Shown: one piece after another, positions 50,479-59,238 of the stretch | Layout of the letters: every line of letters begins with the position of its first letter | How positions within the stretch are numbered: the first letter of the stretch is position 1 | NCBI GenBank assembly: GCA_002707155.1 | Contig: PAME01000022.1 | Coordinates: forward strand, 28,422-92,421 | Reading direction: 5' to 3' | DNA length: 64,000 nt | Source of the DNA: Crocinitomicaceae bacterium | GTDB lineage: Bacteria > Bacteroidota > Bacteroidia > Flavobacteriales_G > Salibacteraceae | Translations under genes and position numbers: made by a program | Notes under the pieces: generated by a model | Database searches by the model: none | Told to the model about the DNA's origin: nothing | What the model saw: only the letters and a program-made list of their open reading frames with translations

Positions 50479-51472
50479 TTTTTGCAAGCATTTTATTGTA
50501 AAGTGGCATTAACGCAAAAGACAAGGCGCCAAATACTAGAAGGAGAATCGTTTGAGCCGACCAAACAATCCAACCAAATGCACCTGCCACACCTTCTGAA
50601 ATTCCGTAAAGTGAAAGCACTTGAACTATTGCCAAAGGATATGCGCCTATTCCTCCATTGGTAAGCACCACAGTAAAACCACCCATTACAAAGGCAGTTA
50701 ATACTCCGCCAAAAGGAACGTTATTGGTTTCTGGAAGACTAAAAAAACATAAGTAAAACATAAAAACATACATTACCCAAATAAAAATAGTGTGCCCAAT
50801 AAAAGCCCACTTATCCTTCATCTTAAGTATTGCTGCAACTCCCTGAAAAATTCCGCTAACAAATTCCCTGACTTTAAGAATGAATGGATTTTTAATCCCT
50901 TTACTAAAAAACAGGTAAAACAATGAAACCGCACCAATTGCCATAACTCCCACAAGAACCACAACGATAGTTAATGAGAACTTGTTTTCAATTGCTGTGA
51001 AGATTTCTTCAATTAATCCACCCAAGACTTCTAGCTGAATTAATGCAACTACAATCGTCATTACAATTAAAATTATAAAATCAGCAACGCGTTCTGCAAT
51101 TACGGTCCCCAATAATTTTTCGAAAGGAATTTTCTCATACTTAGACATAACTCCACATCTGCTGAACTCACCCAGTCTTGGAACAGCAAGGTTAACTAAG
51201 TAAGCAATCATTACAGCGAAGAAACTATTCCAAAACTTTGGCTGATAGCCAAGAGGGCGCAGAGTATATTGCCACCGATATGCACGGCTTATATGACTTA
51301 GAATAGCAAAAACTAATGAAAATAATATCCAACCGTAATTTGCATTTTGAAAAGATCTAAGGATTTCTTTTTTTCCCTCTTCGTCAAGCGACTGGGCAAA
51401 ATACCAAATCAAAAATATTCCTAAACCCAGAGGAATAAAAATCTTAGCTAGGTTAAGCAATTGTTTTTTCAC
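50459..51472 (-). CDS. Lysylphosphatidylglycerol-synthase-like flippase-domain membrane protein
   Basis: UPF0104/AglD-type integral membrane protein with about eight helices, the fold of the flippase half of MprF. LSHISRAYRWQYTLRPLGYQPKFWNSFFAVMIAYLVNLAVPRLGEFSRCGVMSKYEKIPFEKLLGTVIAERVADFI is the signature segment, and GGIGAYPLAIVQVLSLYGI the C-terminal one. No aminoacyl-transferase domain, so it is not a complete MprF. 337 aa. Role probably lipid handling in the inner membrane. One base after panD; overlaps rfaE2 by 20 bases. Confidence 0.83.
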   Translation of the reverse strand: MKKQLLNLAKIFIPLGLGIFLIWYFAQSLDEEGKKEILRSFQNANYGWILFSLVFAILSHISRAYRWQYTLRPLGYQPKFWNSFFAVMIAYLVNLAVPRLGEFSRCGVMSKYEKIPFEKLLGTVIAERVADFIILIVMTIVVALIQLEVLGGLIEEIFTAIENKFSLTIVVVLVGVMAIGAVSLFYLFFSKGIKNPFILKVREFVSGIFQGVAAILKMKDKWAFIGHTIFIWVMYVFMFYLCFFSLPETNNVPFGGVLTAFVMGGFTVVLTNGGIGAYPLAIVQVLSLYGISEGVAGAFGWIVWSAQTILLLVFGALSFALMPLYNKMLAKNAIEQA

Positions 51473-51473
51473 G

Positions 51474-51827
51474 CTATGCTTTTAAAGAGTTATTCATTTC
51501 GTTTGGAAATACTAGTGTTGGTTTAAAAGATTTAGCTTCCTCAAAATCTATTAGCGCATAGGAAATAATGATTACTAAATCACCAACCGAAACTTTCCGC
51601 GCAGCCGGACCGTTAAGACATACCTCTCCACTATCCCTTTCTCCAGTAATTACATAAGTTTCAAGGCGCTCACCGTTGTTAATATTTACAATTTGAACCT
51701 TCTCTCCCTCGATTAAATTAGCTGCAATCATCAAAACAGGGTCAATGGTAACACTGCCGATATAATTGAGGTCTGCCTGAGTAACTTTTACTCGGTGCAG
51801 TTTGGACTTTAATACTTGAATTTGCAT
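51474..51827 (-). CDS. panD: Aspartate 1-decarboxylase proenzyme
   Basis: Makes beta-alanine from aspartate for pantothenate. Pyruvoyl enzyme: self-cleavage between G24 and S25 in [11 protein letters not shown] produces the pyruvoyl group. Catalytic-region [32 protein letters not shown] is conserved. 117 aa. 30 bases downstream of panC, whose product condenses beta-alanine with pantoate. Confidence 0.95.
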   Translation of the reverse strand: MQIQVLKSKLHRVKVTQADLNYIGSVTIDPVLMIAANLIEGEKVQIVNINNGERLETYVITGERDSGEVCLNGPAARKVSVGDLVIIISYALIDFEEAKSFKPTLVFPNEMNNSLKA

Positions 51828-51857
51828 AATCTGGCCGCAAAATTAACACTAAATAAA

Positions 51858-52703
51858 CTATAACCTCATGTTATCAATTAGGCGAATATTTTCCACCCAA
51901 GCTGCAATAAAAACCATACCGGCCTTACTCTTTAGCTGATTGTAATCACTCAATGTTTCAGCATCAGCTATTGTTAAATATTCTAAGGAAATATTTGAGT
52001 CTAACTCAATTTCACCTATAATTTTCTCCAATGCTGAATGAATTGAATAGTTGCGGGACATGCTTACTACTTGTCTTAAATAGTTATTCAGTCTGGCTGC
52101 TTGAATTAAACCAGAATTACTTAATTGCTCATTCCTACTGCTTAAGGCTAAGCCCTTTTCAGATCTTATAATTTCATTAGCAATAATTTCAATCTCAGGA
52201 AAATAACTATCAGCTAACCTTTTAACAATTAAATATTGCTGATAGTCCTTTAAACCGAAATACGCTTTTTGAGGTCTTACAATTTCAAACAACCTTTTTA
52301 CTACAGTTGTGACTCCTTCAAAGTGCCCTGGTCTATTTGCTCCTTCCATGACCTTCTCAAGGCCTTTTAAGTCAATTTTTGGAGGCTCTTTAAAGTCATC
52401 AGTAGGGTATATATCCTTATCAGAAGGGTGATAAACTACCAGGTTAGGGAATTTAGAGAGTAGTTTCAAGTCTTTCTCCAAATCCCTTGGGTACTTAGCC
52501 AAATCCTCCGAGTTATTAAACTGAGTTGGGTTCACATAAATCGAGCAAACAACGTAGTCATTTTCAAGACAAGCCCTTTCAATGAGCTTTAAATGCCCCA
52601 AATGCAAAGCTCCCATAGTAGGGACAAAGCCAATTGAAAGCGTGTCTTTTGACAAATTAGCGCTCCAAAAATCAAGTTCTGAATTTGAATGAAATACCTT
52701 CAT
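51858..52703 (-). CDS. panC: Pantothenate synthetase
   Basis: ATP-dependent ligase of pantoate and beta-alanine. FVPTMGALHLGHLKLIERA (H34xGH37), SIYVNPTQFNNSEDLAKYPR, FGLKDYQQYLIVKRL and LALSSRNEQLS (ATP-binding) are present. 281 aa. Head of the - strand run panC-panD-flippase-rfaE2-radA-NUDIX, divergent from the glycogen-synthase-like gene. Confidence 0.95.
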   Translation of the reverse strand: MKVFHSNSELDFWSANLSKDTLSIGFVPTMGALHLGHLKLIERACLENDYVVCSIYVNPTQFNNSEDLAKYPRDLEKDLKLLSKFPNLVVYHPSDKDIYPTDDFKEPPKIDLKGLEKVMEGANRPGHFEGVTTVVKRLFEIVRPQKAYFGLKDYQQYLIVKRLADSYFPEIEIIANEIIRSEKGLALSSRNEQLSNSGLIQAARLNNYLRQVVSMSRNYSIHSALEKIIGEIELDSNISLEYLTIADAETLSDYNQLKSKAGMVFIAAWVENIRLIDNMRL

Positions 52704-52767
52704 TTATAAACTAGACAGCAACCTGCCTTCAATCGAGGTTTAAAGAGCAAAAATGACTATTTTTTTG

Positions 52768-52775
52768 TACCTTCG
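52768..52775 (+). promoter_or_regulatory. Candidate -7 element of the 52797 operon
   Basis: TACCTTCG followed by CAGC, a TAnnTTCG variant of the Bacteroidota -7 box, 21 bases before the ATG. Likely starts the transcript through the DUF4270 gene and glmS. Confidence 0.42.
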
Positions 52776-52796
52776 CAGCAACTTAAAAACGGATAT

Positions 52797-53624
52797 ATGT
52801 CGGATACTACTAGAGTATTGTTTGTAACCCAAGCCATGCAACCATACTTACCTGAAACAAGAATAACAAAAATTTGTCGGGAATTACCACAAGCTATTCA
52901 AGAGAAAGGGAAAGAAATTCGAAATTTCATGCCTAGGTACGGCAATATCAATGAAAGAAGGCATCAATTGCATGAGGTAATTCGGCTTTCAGGCATGAAC
53001 TTAGTCGTTGATGACCATGATCATCCGCTCATTATTAAAGTGGCTAGTATTCAACCTGCTAAAATGCAGGTGTACTTTATAGACAACGAAGAGTATTTTA
53101 AAAGAAAGTCTGCGTTGACAGACTTGGAGGGAAATGCACATCCTGATAATGATGAAAGAATGATATTCTTTTGTAAAGGCGTAATTGAAACAGTCAAAAA
53201 ATTAGGCTGGGCTCCAGATATCATTCATTGTCATGGCTGGATGAGCTCTTTACTGCCTCTATTCATAAAAAAGGTATACAATAATGAACCAATGTTTGCG
53301 AACTCTAAATTGGTTTATTCTGTTTATGCTGACGAAATAAAAGAACCTGTAAATAAGAAGCTTTTTAACAAACTTGCCTCTGAAAACATTGAGCCAGCAG
53401 ACTATGAAGCCATAAAGAATCCTAGCTACGATGCATTAAATATATTTGGCGCTTCATGCGCTGATGCAGTTATCATCGCTGATGAAAACGCTAGTAGCAA
53501 AGTGGTAGATTACATAAAAACACTGGACAAGCCAGTACTTGATGGTGCAATGGAAGATTACTTTGATGAGTATGATGCATTCTACGATAAAGTAAAAAAC
53601 CTTGAAAATGCTTTGGCTGACTAG
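52797..53624 (+). CDS. Short glycogen/starch-synthase-like protein (GT5 N-terminal domain only)
   Basis: Matches the N-terminal Rossmann domain of GT5 glycogen synthases (IRNFMPRYGNINERRHQLHEVIRLSG, PDNDERMIFFCKGVIETVKKLGWAPDIIHCHGWMSSLLPLFIK) but is only 275 aa and has no C-terminal donor-binding domain. The ADP-glucose-binding KxGGL near the N-terminus is replaced by QPYLPETRITKIC. Catalysis as a glycogen synthase is therefore unlikely. Similar short proteins are annotated as glycogen synthase in Bacteroidota next to panC. Real role unknown. The gene ends 2 bases before the DUF4270 ATG. Confidence 0.75.
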   Translation: MSDTTRVLFVTQAMQPYLPETRITKICRELPQAIQEKGKEIRNFMPRYGNINERRHQLHEVIRLSGMNLVVDDHDHPLIIKVASIQPAKMQVYFIDNEEYFKRKSALTDLEGNAHPDNDERMIFFCKGVIETVKKLGWAPDIIHCHGWMSSLLPLFIKKVYNNEPMFANSKLVYSVYADEIKEPVNKKLFNKLASENIEPADYEAIKNPSYDALNIFGASCADAVIIADENASSKVVDYIKTLDKPVLDGAMEDYFDEYDAFYDKVKNLENALAD

Positions 53625-53625
53625 A

Positions 53626-54957
53626 ATGCCATTTGATTTAAGAAACTTCATACGACCTCAATTCCTTGGGGTCGTGTTGATTTTAGCCATTGTATCTTCT
53701 TCTTGCAAGAAGAAAGAAGAAAACTTACAGCCAACGGGGATTGAAGCACAACCAAGTGAAAACCTTTTAGGGTTGCTTACCTCGGACACTTTCCAATTGA
53801 CCTGTACCACACAGCGTATTGACTCTGTAAGAACAGATGCTTCGACGTTAAATACTGTTGGAAGTTATGTGGACCCCGTTCTTGGAAAAGTAGAAGCATC
53901 GATGGTTTCACAACTCAGGTTATCTTCTGAAACTATTGATTTAGATGAACTGAGAGATGTGAAAATTGATTCAGCTGTTCTTAATTTGGTATACTCAGGA
54001 AGATACGGAAATACAAATGATCAAACATTTGAAGTCTATGAAGTGACAGAAAATCTTTCTAGCTCTGTGTTTTATTACAGCAGCAGTTTTGTAGCTGTTT
54101 CTAATGACCCAATTGGAACTAGAATCAACTCCACAACCATCCCTGCTGCTCCAATTAATGCGGATGGCGAATTAGAAACCCCTTCAATCAGAATTTCATT
54201 AGATACAAATTTTGCAAGGAGGATTATAAACACCGATCAATCCAATTATACAAGTAACACCGCTTTTACTAATTTTATAAAGGGCTTGTACATCACCTCA
54301 AATAACACCAATCAATCTGAAGGAGAAGGCTCAATACTCTACTTTAACTTATTAGACGTTTACACGAGAATGATTATTTATTACACCAACACTGATGGAA
54401 CACGAAGTGAATTAGCGTACCTTATTAATAATAAGAGTGTCTCTTTTAACTTGTCAAAAATGACTTACAGCGGCTCAGAATTAGGTAGTGTATTGGAAAA
54501 AGAAATTGCCAATGCCGAAAGAGTATACGTTCACAGTTTTGGTGGCTCCATGGTTAAAATAGAGTCTCCGACAATAGCTACCATAACTAAAAACGGTCCT
54601 GTGTTAGTTAATAGCGCTAAGCTTATTTTTACTGCTGATACAAAAGATGATAACCTATACCCTCCTCTTTCAAGTCTTTTTGCTTTTGGAAGGTCAGCCG
54701 ATGGAAACTTATTATATGATTTACCCGATAAAGGAGAGATCCATTATGATGGGGCAATTAATACATCTGGTGGTTATACCATTGGAGTTACTCGATATAT
54801 TCAAGGTGTACTTGATGGTAAAATCGAAAATAACGGGTTACTTTTGAGAGAATTAGGAGGTTCTGGAGCTCGTTCGGTTATATATGGACCAGGAAGCACC
54901 ACCAACGCTATGAAATTACAAATATCTTATACTCCAATAAGCTCAGAAACAAAATAA
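53626..54957 (+). CDS. DUF4270-family lipoprotein
   Basis: Bacteroidota-specific family of unknown function. After FIRPQFLGVVLILAIVSSSCKKKEEN (lipoprotein signal with lipobox SSSC), the chain is beta-rich with features of the family: LGLLTSDTFQLTCTTQRIDSVRTD, GSYVDPVLGKVEASMVSQLRLSS, and a C-terminal TRYIQGVLDGKIENNGLLLR. 443 aa from the ATG at 53626. Probably exported and lipid-anchored. Sits between the glycogen-synthase-like gene and glmS, two bases before the latter. Confidence 0.82.
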   Translation: MPFDLRNFIRPQFLGVVLILAIVSSSCKKKEENLQPTGIEAQPSENLLGLLTSDTFQLTCTTQRIDSVRTDASTLNTVGSYVDPVLGKVEASMVSQLRLSSETIDLDELRDVKIDSAVLNLVYSGRYGNTNDQTFEVYEVTENLSSSVFYYSSSFVAVSNDPIGTRINSTTIPAAPINADGELETPSIRISLDTNFARRIINTDQSNYTSNTAFTNFIKGLYITSNNTNQSEGEGSILYFNLLDVYTRMIIYYTNTDGTRSELAYLINNKSVSFNLSKMTYSGSELGSVLEKEIANAERVYVHSFGGSMVKIESPTIATITKNGPVLVNSAKLIFTADTKDDNLYPPLSSLFAFGRSADGNLLYDLPDKGEIHYDGAINTSGGYTIGVTRYIQGVLDGKIENNGLLLRELGGSGARSVIYGPGSTTNAMKLQISYTPISSETK

Positions 54958-54959
54958 TT

Positions 54960-56801
54960 ATGTGTGGAATTGTAGGTTATATCGGCTCTAAAGAAGCTTA
55001 TCCAATAATTATAAAAGGCCTTAAGCGATTAGAATACAGAGGCTACGATAGTGCAGGCGTTGCATTACTCGAAGATGCCAAAATAAATTTATACAAAAAA
55101 CAAGGAAAGGTTTCAAAGCTTGTTGAGTTTGCTGAAAATAAAAACAAAAACGGGCATTTAGGAATAGGGCATACAAGATGGGCTACTCATGGAGAACCAA
55201 ATGATGTGAATTCTCATCCACATCTTTCAAACAGTGGCAATTTAGTCATGATTCACAATGGTATTATTGAGAATTATGCCGCAATAAAAGCTGAACTAGA
55301 AAAACGGGGATATGTTTTTCACAGTGAAACTGACACAGAAGTACTTCTTAACTTAATAGAAGATATCCATGTGAATGAAAAGGTATCATTGGGAGCCGCA
55401 CTTCGCAAAGCACTTAATCATGTAATAGGCGCTTATGCTATTGCTTTAATTGATAAAAATGAGCCCAATAAATTATACGCAGCCAGAAAAAGTAGTCCTT
55501 TAGTTGTTGGAATTGGTGACAACGAATATTTCGTTGCCTCTGACGCTTCTCCAATTATTGAGTACACCAAAAATGTAATGTACTTAGACGATGAAGAGAT
55601 TGCGATTTTAGAGCCCGGTAAAGAAATCGATCTTTTCACGATTCAGAATAAGGAGAAGACTCCATACATTCAAGAATTAGAAATTCAATTGGAAGCAATT
55701 GAAAAAGGCGGTTACGACCACTTCATGCTCAAAGAAATTTATGAGCAGCCTAAGTCTATAAGAGATAGCATGCGGGGCCGTTTAAACCTATCAAAGGGAA
55801 TTGTGAATCTTGGAGGAATTCAAGATTACGAACAAGCCCTTTTGAATGCTAATAGAATTGTCATAGTTGCTTGTGGAACGAGTTGGCATGCTGGGTTAGT
55901 AGGCGAATATTTATTTGAAGACTTTGCACGCATTCCAGTCGAAGTAGAGTATGCAAGTGAATTCAGATATAGAAATCCAGTTATTTATGAAAATGATATA
56001 GTAATTGCAATTTCTCAATCCGGTGAAACGGCTGATACCTTGGCAGCAATAGAGCTAGCTAAATCAAAAGGGGCAACCGTTTTTGGCGTTTGTAATGTGG
56101 TAGGATCTTCTATCTCAAGGGCCACACATGCTGGTTCTTATACGCATGCCGGGCCTGAAATTGGCGTAGCCAGCACTAAGGCGTTTACTGCGCAAATAAC
56201 TGTTTTAACCTTAATGGCCCTCAGTATTGGCCATAAAAAAGGAACCGTTCCTGCTTCAAGGTATAGATCATTATTGAATGAAATTAATTCAATTCCTAAA
56301 TTAGTAGAACGCTGCTTAAAAACCGAAGCCGACATTAAAGAAATATCAGCTCGATTTCAAAATGCAAGCAACTTCTTATATTTAGGTAGAGGATATTCTT
56401 TCCCTGTTGCATTAGAAGGAGCTTTGAAATTAAAAGAGATTTCCTATATCCATGCTGAAGGCTATCCAGCGGCAGAAATGAAGCATGGTCCAATAGCTTT
56501 AATTACTAAAGAAATGCCAGTTGTTGTTATCGCAACTAAAGGTCCTTCATATGAAAAAGTTGTAAGTAATATTCAAGAAGTTAAAGCGCGTAAAGGTGTT
56601 GTAATTGCAATAACTACCGAAGGTGATGTAGATGTAAAAGCTATGGCTGATTACACTATTGAAATTCCGGAGATTGAAGAAGCGCTTGTGCCTTTTCTTT
56701 CAGTTGTACCTTTGCAACTGTTGTCTTACCATATTGCCGTTCTTAGAGGATGTAATGTGGACCAGCCTAGGAATCTTGCGAAATCTGTAACCGTGGAGTA
56801 A
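54960..56801 (+). CDS. glmS: Glutamine--fructose-6-phosphate aminotransferase (isomerising)
   Basis: Makes glucosamine 6-phosphate, first step to UDP-GlcNAc. The N-terminal nucleophile Cys2 follows Met1 (MCGIVGYIG), with HTRWATHG and the glutaminase loop; two SIS domains carry VACGTSWHAGL and ISQSGETADT. It ends with the canonical DQPRNLAKSVTVE, so the gene is complete despite the island inserted behind it. 613 aa. Its last 102 bases are also read on the opposite strand as the end of the large serine recombinase. Confidence 0.97.
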   Translation: MCGIVGYIGSKEAYPIIIKGLKRLEYRGYDSAGVALLEDAKINLYKKQGKVSKLVEFAENKNKNGHLGIGHTRWATHGEPNDVNSHPHLSNSGNLVMIHNGIIENYAAIKAELEKRGYVFHSETDTEVLLNLIEDIHVNEKVSLGAALRKALNHVIGAYAIALIDKNEPNKLYAARKSSPLVVGIGDNEYFVASDASPIIEYTKNVMYLDDEEIAILEPGKEIDLFTIQNKEKTPYIQELEIQLEAIEKGGYDHFMLKEIYEQPKSIRDSMRGRLNLSKGIVNLGGIQDYEQALLNANRIVIVACGTSWHAGLVGEYLFEDFARIPVEVEYASEFRYRNPVIYENDIVIAISQSGETADTLAAIELAKSKGATVFGVCNVVGSSISRATHAGSYTHAGPEIGVASTKAFTAQITVLTLMALSIGHKKGTVPASRYRSLLNEINSIPKLVERCLKTEADIKEISARFQNASNFLYLGRGYSFPVALEGALKLKEISYIHAEGYPAAEMKHGPIALITKEMPVVVIATKGPSYEKVVSNIQEVKARKGVVIAITTEGDVDVKAMADYTIEIPEIEEALVPFLSVVPLQLLSYHIAVLRGCNVDQPRNLAKSVTVE

Positions 56802-58439
56802 TTTGTGGAGGGTGAGAGGGGTGTTCAATTTATCCACACCCTCTTTAATTTCATACTTTTTTCTTCCTTTTTTATCCCTAGAAAAACTTCCATTTTTGTT
56901 TTTTGAATAGACAATTTTATCATTTATTATAGGAATTCTGAATCCGATATTTAGTTTGTGTTGTTTGGATTCTTCAGAATAATCAAGACATCTAACCTCG
57001 TGAATATATTCACTCAAAACCTTCTTTCTCTCCTTCATAGATGAAATTTCACGAAGGTTCTCACCTCTTTTGAAGTGAACATCCAACCAGTCAATCCATC
57101 TCTGTTTCTCTCTTATATTATCTATTTTAAACTTCTCTTTTGAAATCTTTTCAGACAACTCATTTGACTTTCCTGTATTAGATTCACACAGAATTTCATA
57201 AGTTTCTTTTACCATCTCATTTGAGTAATATCTCTTATCTAATTCTAATCTTCTATCGTGTAGTGATTCTAAATCCTTAGTTAATCTTTTGATTCTATTA
57301 TTTATACTTCTAATTGAATATCTACTTCGATTCCCAATTAATTCCTCTTTTGTTTTTTGTCTGATAGTTTTAGAATCTTTCCAAACATCTACAAAATGAT
57401 TCCAAATGATTTCATCGGTTTCATATTGTCTCATAGATTTTGTTACTGAACAATTTGTGTGATTACATCTTTTCTTATATACTCTTTGTCTATGACTACA
57501 AGAGTATAGAGGGTTTTTTCTTGACTTCTTAACTCCTTCAATTTTCATTGGTGTCCCATCTCCACATTTAAGAATCCCTTTTAGTAAACCATCGTGTTTT
57601 ACATTTGATTTTTGACCTTTTTTTCTTGAAACTTTCATCTTAACAGAATCAAAAATTTTCTTATCAACTAACTTAGGACATTCATTCACTAAGTCTCCGT
57701 AGGTATCTATTCCAATGTAATTTTTATTATTTAAAATATTGACGATAGTTTCAAGTGGAAATACCATATTATTTGATATCTCATATCTCGGAGGTGGAAT
57801 ATTATTTATCAGTAATTCATGTTGAATCTGAGGAGTTGTTTTACCATCATCATACATTCTATAAATCTTCTCAACCCAATCCCTTGTGTCTTCTCTAGGA
57901 ACAAGAGATTTACCCTCTAATTTATATCCGAATGGTGGGTCTCCTTTCATATACTTACCCTCTGAAAACAATCTTCTTTTGGAACGATTACTTTTTCTAA
58001 CTTGAGTTTTAATTTGGTTTTGATTCACCTTAGTAATTATTGTATCTACTAAATCTGTAACCCAATCCCATTCCTTTGGTGTCTTTGATGTCCCAACATA
58101 TAAACTCACTCCATTTTTTTTCATCTCAACATGAATTAATTGTTGATCCATGTCATATCTTGTTAGTCTTGTTTCATCATCAATCCAAACATTTTTTACT
58201 ACCCCATCTTGAATCCCATCCATTAAATCAGAGAATTTTGGTCTTACCTCTAAATAGGGTTTCATTCCACTCCCTTGTTCTGTAATTACACAGGGTTCAA
58301 ATCCAATCGATTTACAAAATTGAATTCCTCTTTCTTTTTGAACATCTAATGAACTTCCACCTTTCTCTTGTCCACTTGTACTAACACGACAATATATGTA
58401 CATAGTTCTATTTGGATTATCCTTAAATCTTAATTTCAT
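56700..58439 (-). CDS. Large serine recombinase (integrase type)
   Basis: Site-specific serine recombinase. The resolvase domain has YxRVST (MYIYCRVSTSGQEKGG, nucleophile S20) and WIDDETRLTR with R91 and R94. A Recombinase (pfam07508-type) domain follows (about 167-250, GDPPFGYKLEGKSLVPREDTRDWVEKIYRMYDDGKTTPQI), then a zinc ribbon with C292, C314, C325 and C330, and a long coiled coil (about 370-450) as in phage and SCC recombinases. The last 33 codons lie antisense in glmS, so residues from about 547 on are probably not ancestral recombinase sequence. 579 aa. Start overlaps the upstream small recombinase by four bases (ATGA). Likely moves the island into and out of the glmS end. Confidence 0.9.
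   Translation of the reverse strand: MKLRFKDNPNRTMYIYCRVSTSGQEKGGSSLDVQKERGIQFCKSIGFEPCVITEQGSGMKPYLEVRPKFSDLMDGIQDGVVKNVWIDDETRLTRYDMDQQLIHVEMKKNGVSLYVGTSKTPKEWDWVTDLVDTIITKVNQNQIKTQVRKSNRSKRRLFSEGKYMKGDPPFGYKLEGKSLVPREDTRDWVEKIYRMYDDGKTTPQIQHELLINNIPPPRYEISNNMVFPLETIVNILNNKNYIGIDTYGDLVNECPKLVDKKIFDSVKMKVSRKKGQKSNVKHDGLLKGILKCGDGTPMKIEGVKKSRKNPLYSCSHRQRVYKKRCNHTNCSVTKSMRQYETDEIIWNHFVDVWKDSKTIRQKTKEELIGNRSRYSIRSINNRIKRLTKDLESLHDRRLELDKRYYSNEMVKETYEILCESNTGKSNELSEKISKEKFKIDNIREKQRWIDWLDVHFKRGENLREISSMKERKKVLSEYIHEVRCLDYSEESKQHKLNIGFRIPIINDKIVYSKNKNGSFSRDKKGRKKYEIKEGVDKLNTPLTLHKLLHGYRFRKIPRLVHITSSKNGNMVRQQLQRYN
56815..56850. terminator. Hairpin between glmS and the recombinase gene
   Basis: AGAGGGGTGT ... 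ACACCCTCT (one bulged G, 11-base loop) followed by TTAATTT. Placed 13 bases after the glmS stop, where a terminator is expected; it lies inside the recombinase reading frame on the other strand. Confidence 0.5.
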
Positions 58440-59056
58440 ACTAATTCTAATTCTTTACTGAACACCTTTCTCACTTTTGTTATTGTTTTTGGTGAACAAC
58501 TGATTCTTCCAATTATATCTCTATTTGATTTCCCCATTCTTAATAGGTTCAATATCTTCTTAGTTTGTGGTTTGGTTTTGAATATTAAATCTGATTCTTT
58601 AGAACCTTCTTTTCTACCTAACTTCCCACCATTGAGAACATATTGTTTTCTACCCATCTCAGTAATCTCTAAGATTCTTTCTCTTTCCATTTCATAAACT
58701 GAAGAAAGGATTGAAGTAACTATATTCCACATTGGATTCTTATCTCCATTAGGAGTATGAGATTCAATACCAATGTTTCTAATCTTTATAGTTACTCCTT
58801 TCTCAATTAAGAAATCTAATGTTAAAATTGAATCTTTCAATGTTCTACCACATCTACTTAAATCCTCAAACACTACCATCTTCACTTTATCTTCTTCAAC
58901 TAATTGAATAAGTTCAGAACCACCCTTTCTTTTATTGAAAGGGATTTTACCACTAACCCCAAAATCATTAATGGTTAAATCGTAATTGTTCTTATCCAAT
59001 TTGAATCTTTCACCCTTTTGGTTAATCGTTGATGTTCTATTGTATTTTATTATCAT
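58436..59056 (-). CDS. Small serine recombinase (resolvase/invertase type)
   Basis: Resolvase/invertase family: YNRTSTINQ gives nucleophile S9, the DFGVSGKIPFNKRKGGSELIQLV segment and VVFEDLSRCGRTLKDSI (D65, R68, R71) complete the active site. EMERERILEITEMGRKQYVLNGGKLGRKEGS is the dimer helix and hinge of Hin/Gin-like enzymes, followed by a C-terminal helix-turn-helix (LLRMGKSNRDIIGRISCSPKTITKVRKVF). 206 aa. Its stop overlaps the large recombinase's ATG (ATGA), so the two are made together. It could be a second recombinase subunit, a directionality or resolution factor, or an invertase; sequence cannot decide. Confidence 0.9.
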   Translation of the reverse strand: MIIKYNRTSTINQKGERFKLDKNNYDLTINDFGVSGKIPFNKRKGGSELIQLVEEDKVKMVVFEDLSRCGRTLKDSILTLDFLIEKGVTIKIRNIGIESHTPNGDKNPMWNIVTSILSSVYEMERERILEITEMGRKQYVLNGGKLGRKEGSKESDLIFKTKPQTKKILNLLRMGKSNRDIIGRISCSPKTITKVRKVFSKELELV

Positions 59057-59238
59057 AATTGTTTATTTAGTGATTCCCTGAAATTCCAACAATTAAAAGT
59101 ACTAAATTAACCTGTTATAACCAAGTTTTAATGAATACTTTTTATTTATGAATTGAAGGGAAGTGGGAAATCCATAAAACTTCCCTTCATATTCATCTAC
59201 CAATCTATGTACTTCGGATATTGGACATACATAATATT
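59057..59238. other. Intergenic region with a strong hairpin
   Basis: GAAGGGAAGT (59155-59164) and ACTTCCCTTC (59179-59188) form a perfect ten-base stem that extends to TGAA/TTCA with one mismatch, loop 14 bases. Between two - strand genes, so probably a transcription terminator or a processing site, although no T run follows on the - strand. It could also be a recombinase-related site. No promoter recognised for the recombinase pair. Confidence 0.5.

Noticed and set aside
56700-56860. Tn7-type insertion at attTn7
   Set aside because: Tn7 also targets the end of glmS, but no TnsA-E genes or Tn7-like ends are seen; serine recombinases are the only mobility genes.
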